A stretch of DNA of 64,000 nt from CAVSJA01 sp963728145. GTDB taxonomy: Bacteria; Bacteroidota; Bacteroidia; Chitinophagales; Chitinophagaceae. Below the pieces are notes generated by a model. That model worked only from the letters and a program-made list of their open reading frames with translations, did not search any database and was not told where the DNA came from. The position numbers were made by a program, and so were the translations under genes. Positions 60,389-64,000 of this stretch are shown here, piece by piece; the first letter of the stretch is position 1; each line of letters begins with the position of its first letter. Location of the stretch: the NCBI GenBank assembly GCA_963728145.1, contig CAVSJA010000003.1:186001-250000 (forward strand). Reading direction: 5' to 3'.

Positions 60389-61606
60389 TCAGTTCAAATT
60401 TATTATTTTATAGCTAACAAATGAATGTTCTTCCTTTTGGACCGAATACGCCACCACAAATGAACTACCTTTCAGCGCCGAGACCACCGGAAACCCCGCA
60501 TTGGATTCATCAGCTGTTATATATTCTTTAGCTAAAGCCTTTCCATTCTTATCTCTTCTTTGCACACCAATTCTCTTTCCCATCTTATCTCCAATCATAT
60601 TCATTTCATCCCAAACAATCAACAGATCTCCGTTTGCGGCTGAAGTAATCTGCGGATGTGAACCTTTCAAACTCACACTATCCCTATGACTATAGCTATT
60701 TCCATTATCCGATGAATTGGTATAATAACTACCCATACTGCGACCACCAGTAAACCAGGCGAAATGAATTCCATTTTGGTTTTCCGTCATGGTTGGGCCT
60801 GTATGCGGACAGGCATTCAGCACCCAATTGTCTTCGCTTATTCTTTTTGGTGTTGAAAAAGACTTTCCACCATCAGTTGAAACAATATGTACCATATCGC
60901 GGATGCTATCCTGAACAATTGCACGATACAGCGCATGAATTCCGCCTTTCTTATCAACATATAGAACGGTACGGCAGCACTGGCAGGCCGGTTGACTGAT
61001 CAAATTTCCATTGCCTGTAAATCCATTCTTTCCATTTGTGGAAGTAAAATAGACTGCGGAACCCACCACCTCTTCAGTCTTTCTATTATCCAGCCAGATA
61101 ACAGCAGCTTCGCCATTTGGAAGTAGTGCAACATCGTAATAGCGCTGATCGTAACTTGATGTATCATCTACTAATGATTTCGGATCGGTCCAATTTGTAC
61201 CGTTATCGAAAGATTGAGTATAGAAAACCTTACCTGCATGTTTGTTCCTGGCACTGGAATTCTTTATCCCATACAATGCAATGATCTCTCCGGATGGTTT
61301 AAATATGATTTTAGGAAGATTTTCTCCATGTGGTTGAATGTTCGCGGTGTTAGGAATTACAATTGTTTCGGAAAATTTCTTTCCATCCTTGGAAACAGCA
61401 TAACAAAATGCCGTTGTGCTATCGTTGATCATCCTTACCCAGCTCATCGCAGGATTTCCATTGCTGTCTTTGGTCAGGTAAGGACATTCTGCGGGATAAG
61501 AATCGATTTGAACCGCGGCTTCAGACGCAATTAGCGTTTCGGCGTTATTATCACCGCACGACCAGATGCAAATGCTTATTAGAGCTATGATGATGATGTT
61601 CTTCAT
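60389..61606 (-). CDS. BNR/Asp-box repeat lipoprotein (sialidase-like propeller)
   Basis: This 405-residue lipoprotein (lipobox IWSCG, Cys about 16) has a six-bladed propeller with at least three Asp-box motifs: YTQSFDNGTNWTDP, IVSTDGGKSFSTP and YTNSSDNGNSYSH. The sialidase-type arginine triad and FRIP motif were not found, so hydrolase activity is doubtful. A central SQPACQCCRTVLYV segment has four cysteines that may bind metal or heme. The start codon overlaps the stop of the upstream TonB receptor gene by four bases (ATGA). The two proteins are therefore coupled and probably act together at the outer membrane. Confidence 0.8.
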   Translation of the reverse strand: MKNIIIIALISICIWSCGDNNAETLIASEAAVQIDSYPAECPYLTKDSNGNPAMSWVRMINDSTTAFCYAVSKDGKKFSETIVIPNTANIQPHGENLPKIIFKPSGEIIALYGIKNSSARNKHAGKVFYTQSFDNGTNWTDPKSLVDDTSSYDQRYYDVALLPNGEAAVIWLDNRKTEEVVGSAVYFTSTNGKNGFTGNGNLISQPACQCCRTVLYVDKKGGIHALYRAIVQDSIRDMVHIVSTDGGKSFSTPKRISEDNWVLNACPHTGPTMTENQNGIHFAWFTGGRSMGSYYTNSSDNGNSYSHRDSVSLKGSHPQITSAANGDLLIVWDEMNMIGDKMGKRIGVQRRDKNGKALAKEYITADESNAGFPVVSALKGSSFVVAYSVQKEEHSFVSYKIINLN

Positions 61607-63942
61607 TGTTTGTTCTTGAAAAGCTTACCAAAATCATATGCAATTCCTACATTGAAATTCACCGGCTCGGCAACCTGGTAGCTATATCCGAATGAGCTCT
61701 TCGATGTGATATAGGAATAATAGTTATCAGTTGCGTTCAAAACATTCAGCCAAATTTCAAATCCATTGAAATTATATCCTGCTCTCAAATTAAGTGCATC
61801 ATATCCCTCATATCTGGCCGTATTTTTAGGATCAACGAAATAGCTGCCTACATGCTGCCACTCAGCTCCGATACGAAGGCCTTTTATGAATGAGGGTTTA
61901 AACCAGATCTCCGCATTGTACAACCAATTTGGGGCATTATTCATTTCATTCCCACCATAGTTGCTTCCTTTCTCAATAAAATCCACGAATTCATGTTTAC
62001 TATAAGCACCACTTAATCGGAAGGAAATTGATTTAACCGGATTGGAGTTTATTCCAAACTCGATTCCCTTATGCATTGTCTCACCTGCATTTTGATTTGC
62101 GAATGAACCGTCATCTTGTTTTACAGAAATGATTTCATTTGTACCTCTTAAATGATAGGCGCTAACATCAACTGAAAGCTTATTCTTGATGAGTTCTGCC
62201 CATCCACCTACTTCGTAGTTATAAAATACAGATGGATCCAGACTTGGCACTTTCACTCCAGTGTAGAGTTCGGTTACCTGTGGTGGAACGAATCCTTCAC
62301 TATAGTTGGCGTAGATACCGGTTCTGCCGGTGAAATTATATGTAAAGCCAATCTTGGGGCTTACTCTGTTGAAATTGCTGATCGTATCCGGCGAACCGCT
62401 GAATGCAGATGGATTTAGGTGGTTGTCGAAACCATAATGAAAGTAATCGTAACGTAGTGAAGCTACAACACGCAGTTTCTCTATTGGATTAAATTCAAAG
62501 TTTAAAAAGGCTGCGTAGTTATTCAGCCTCGTTGCATAATTGGTCAGCACGCTGTCTGTATTTTCATAGCTCACATATTTCTTGCTGATGGTATCTTTTT
62601 TAATGCGGATATAATTTGCATTGTAAGAAGAGGGACTAAGGTCCACATTGAATCCGCCAATCAAAACAGCCTTTTTCCAATTCAGATTCTGCCGATGTTG
62701 TGCTATTAGCGCATACGAGTTAAAGCTACTTTCGTTGATCTCGCCATGAGCAAGATCTTTCTTTCCAACAAATGTATTGCCCTGTCTGCGGTAATCATCT
62801 TTTACGCGATAAGCAGGGTTTTGTCCAATGCTATTATCCCTGTAAAGAATAGAGACAGTTGATTTGCTTTTATCATTCCATGAATGAGTAAGTGTTGAAC
62901 GATATCGAAGTGCGTTTACTTTTCTATAGGTAAATGTATGAAGACTTGAAAAGCTCTTTGTTGCAAACATGGTGCTGTCTATTCCTCCGGACATATCGCT
63001 GTAGTAATCCATATAACTAAAACTATTGGTCAGACTTGTTTTATCTGAAAAGCGATAATCAATTCTTGCGGTTAATGTTCCTTTATTAAAATCACTGTAC
63101 TCAAGAAAGCCATTTCTTTTATCAGCATAGTATCCACTGAGTACGAAACCCCATTTGCCCTTTGTAACACTGCTCATCAGGTCTGCCCTTTTATATCCAA
63201 CATTATTTCCCTGTAAGGAAGCTTTCAGCACCGGAACAGCAGTAGGAGATTGGGTGATGAAATTCACCACTCCGCCGATCGCCTCACTTCCATAAAGAGA
63301 AGAGGATGGTCCTTTGATCACTTCGATATTTTTGGCTGCAGCAAGGTTCATTTCCAGCAGTGCATTGTGATTAAAAAGACCGGTTGTACGAATGGGAATT
63401 CCATCTTCCAGGTAGAGGTATAAACTCTTCGTCGTCATCGGTTGACGAATGCTCATCTGGTGTTGTTCATTTCCGAGGCTGACCATATTCACGCCACTCA
63501 CTTTGTTCAATAGCTGGTCGGCCATAGTTGCTTTATTGTCCTGGATGGTTTTGCTGCTGATAGTTGCTATTGCAACTGGTGCTTCTGAGCGTTTGGCGCC
63601 TTCGCCACGATTTGCGGTTAATACAACCTGCTGTAATTGCGTCGCTGATTGATTCATTGAAATCACACTGTAACCGGGAGAGGTAAGAAATTGCTGAGCC
63701 AGGTATCCAATGGAACTAATGGTATGGGATTCGCAATCGGAGCATTTCATTTCAAATTCTCCGAGAATATTTGTCGTGCAGCCGCAATGGCAATTTGGAT
63801 TTGAACATTGGATGGTTGCCCCAGCCACAGCTTCCTTTGTTGAAGCGTCAATGATCTTGCCTTTTACGATAGTCTGCGCGAAAGCACCTGTGCCGATGCA
63901 TAGAAATATAGCCAGGATAATATTCTTATATAAACGTAACAT
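61603..63942 (-). CDS. TonB-dependent outer-membrane receptor with Cys/His-rich N-terminal domain
   Basis: This 779-residue protein has a signal peptide (IILAIFLCIGTGAFA), a CarboxypepD_reg-like domain, a plug (TMADQLLNKVSGVNMVSLGN, the VIKGPSSSLYGSEAIGGVVN box) and a barrel ending FNVGIAYDFGKLFKNK. The N-terminal Ig-like domain carries CSNPNCHCGCTTN and KCSDCESH (about 45-75), a cluster of seven Cys and two His that is unusual for this domain and suggests metal binding. The plug resembles siderophore, heme or cobalamin receptors rather than SusC. The coupled BNR lipoprotein follows. A B12-box-like sequence upstream would point to cobalamin as substrate. Confidence 0.9.
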   Translation of the reverse strand: MLRLYKNIILAIFLCIGTGAFAQTIVKGKIIDASTKEAVAGATIQCSNPNCHCGCTTNILGEFEMKCSDCESHTISSIGYLAQQFLTSPGYSVISMNQSATQLQQVVLTANRGEGAKRSEAPVAIATISSKTIQDNKATMADQLLNKVSGVNMVSLGNEQHQMSIRQPMTTKSLYLYLEDGIPIRTTGLFNHNALLEMNLAAAKNIEVIKGPSSSLYGSEAIGGVVNFITQSPTAVPVLKASLQGNNVGYKRADLMSSVTKGKWGFVLSGYYADKRNGFLEYSDFNKGTLTARIDYRFSDKTSLTNSFSYMDYYSDMSGGIDSTMFATKSFSSLHTFTYRKVNALRYRSTLTHSWNDKSKSTVSILYRDNSIGQNPAYRVKDDYRRQGNTFVGKKDLAHGEINESSFNSYALIAQHRQNLNWKKAVLIGGFNVDLSPSSYNANYIRIKKDTISKKYVSYENTDSVLTNYATRLNNYAAFLNFEFNPIEKLRVVASLRYDYFHYGFDNHLNPSAFSGSPDTISNFNRVSPKIGFTYNFTGRTGIYANYSEGFVPPQVTELYTGVKVPSLDPSVFYNYEVGGWAELIKNKLSVDVSAYHLRGTNEIISVKQDDGSFANQNAGETMHKGIEFGINSNPVKSISFRLSGAYSKHEFVDFIEKGSNYGGNEMNNAPNWLYNAEIWFKPSFIKGLRIGAEWQHVGSYFVDPKNTARYEGYDALNLRAGYNFNGFEIWLNVLNATDNYYSYITSKSSFGYSYQVAEPVNFNVGIAYDFGKLFKNKQ

Positions 63943-63973
63943 GATTAAATGGATAGATAAGGTTACTCAATTT

Positions 63974-64000
63974 GGTTGCCAGCAGGATCCCGGCTCTTTT
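63974..64000 (-). promoter_or_regulatory. Possible 3' end of a cobalamin riboswitch (B12-box-like), cut by window edge
   Basis: On the minus strand, 63995-63982 reads AGCCGGGATCCTGC. This resembles the B12 box (AGYCNGGANACCTGCC) with one base missing, and it sits about 40 bases before the TonB receptor start, the usual place for this element. The rest of the riboswitch would lie outside the window. The match is imperfect and could be chance. Confidence 0.3.

Noticed and set aside
60389..61606. True sialidase
   Set aside because: Asp-box repeats are present, but the arginine triad and FRIP motif were not found. The propeller is more likely a binding protein.
1..64000. tRNA, rRNA or transposase genes
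   Set aside because: No cloverleaf with a CCA-adjacent acceptor stem, no rRNA-like sequence and no DDE or HUH transposase frame was recognised on either strand.

Overview
The window looks like a chromosomal segment of a Bacteroidota bacterium, most likely Chitinophagaceae or a close relative. The evidence is two SusC/SusD pairs with typical plug sequences, many short-signal lipoproteins, a DUF4199/DUF4383/DoxX/TspO-type membrane protein set, and promoters of the Bacteroidetes TTG/TAnnTTTG kind. No rRNA, tRNA, transposase, phage gene or CRISPR array was seen. Both edges cut features: tsaD at the left edge, and the leader of a TonB-dependent receptor at the right edge.

Layout. 1-7.5 kb holds housekeeping and membrane genes (tsaD, ABC permease, aldose epimerase family protein, CvpA-CAP fusion, TerB-like protein, DoxX, glutaminyl-tRNA synthetase). 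7.6-14.7 kb holds a LacI-type regulator, two LacI-like operators and a SusC/SusD pair with no glycoside hydrolases beside it. 14.9-32.5 kb is mixed metabolism: alpha/beta hydrolase, a damaged M20 amidohydrolase, GNAT, acyl-CoA mutase large subunit, IscA-type protein, AlkD-like protein, a membrane-anchored LuxR protein, a very large FAD/Fe-S dehydrogenase, TspO, aldo/keto reductase and CinA. 32.6-41.1 kb holds a PVC-type dehydrogenase split from its cytochrome c, a SUMF1-DUF1080 fusion, a DUF6152/DUF6644 pair, an atypical Nramp protein, and a divergent YceI/HxlR pair.

41.1-60.3 kb is the most coherent block. It is a polysaccharide utilization locus whose gene set fits acetylated beta-(gluco)mannan: AraC regulator, SusC, SusD, two IPT/TIG surface lipoproteins, a sodium:solute symporter, GH130 phosphorylase, cellobiose 2-epimerase-like protein, a clan GH-A lipoprotein hydrolase, GH9, a CE2-like esterase and a GH26 mannanase. 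The inferred order is surface capture and cleavage, deacetylation, SusCD import, epimerization of Man-Man to Man-Glc, then phosphorolysis. 60.4-63.9 kb is a translationally coupled pair: a TonB receptor with a Cys/His-rich N-terminal domain and a BNR-repeat lipoprotein. A sequence resembling a cobalamin-riboswitch B12 box lies at the window edge.

The main unexplained structure lies between genes. More than twenty intergenic regions carry short degenerate tandem arrays with a 7-, 8- or 9-base period. They draw on a small vocabulary (GGTTGACAA, GGCAATA, GGTGAAT, GGAACAGA, TTTGGCG and others). At many sites the word fills one arm and its reverse complement fills the other, so the locus can fold into one long imperfect hairpin. 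Arrays begin at stop codons, supply stop codons or C-terminal residues, supply the only available start codon of one enzyme, and in one case sit in frame inside a gene. Two roughly 250-base elements with nested inverted repeats, and one cluster of three REP-like hairpins, form separate repeat families. Four genes or gene pieces show single-base frame changes, so some apparent gene damage may be consensus error.
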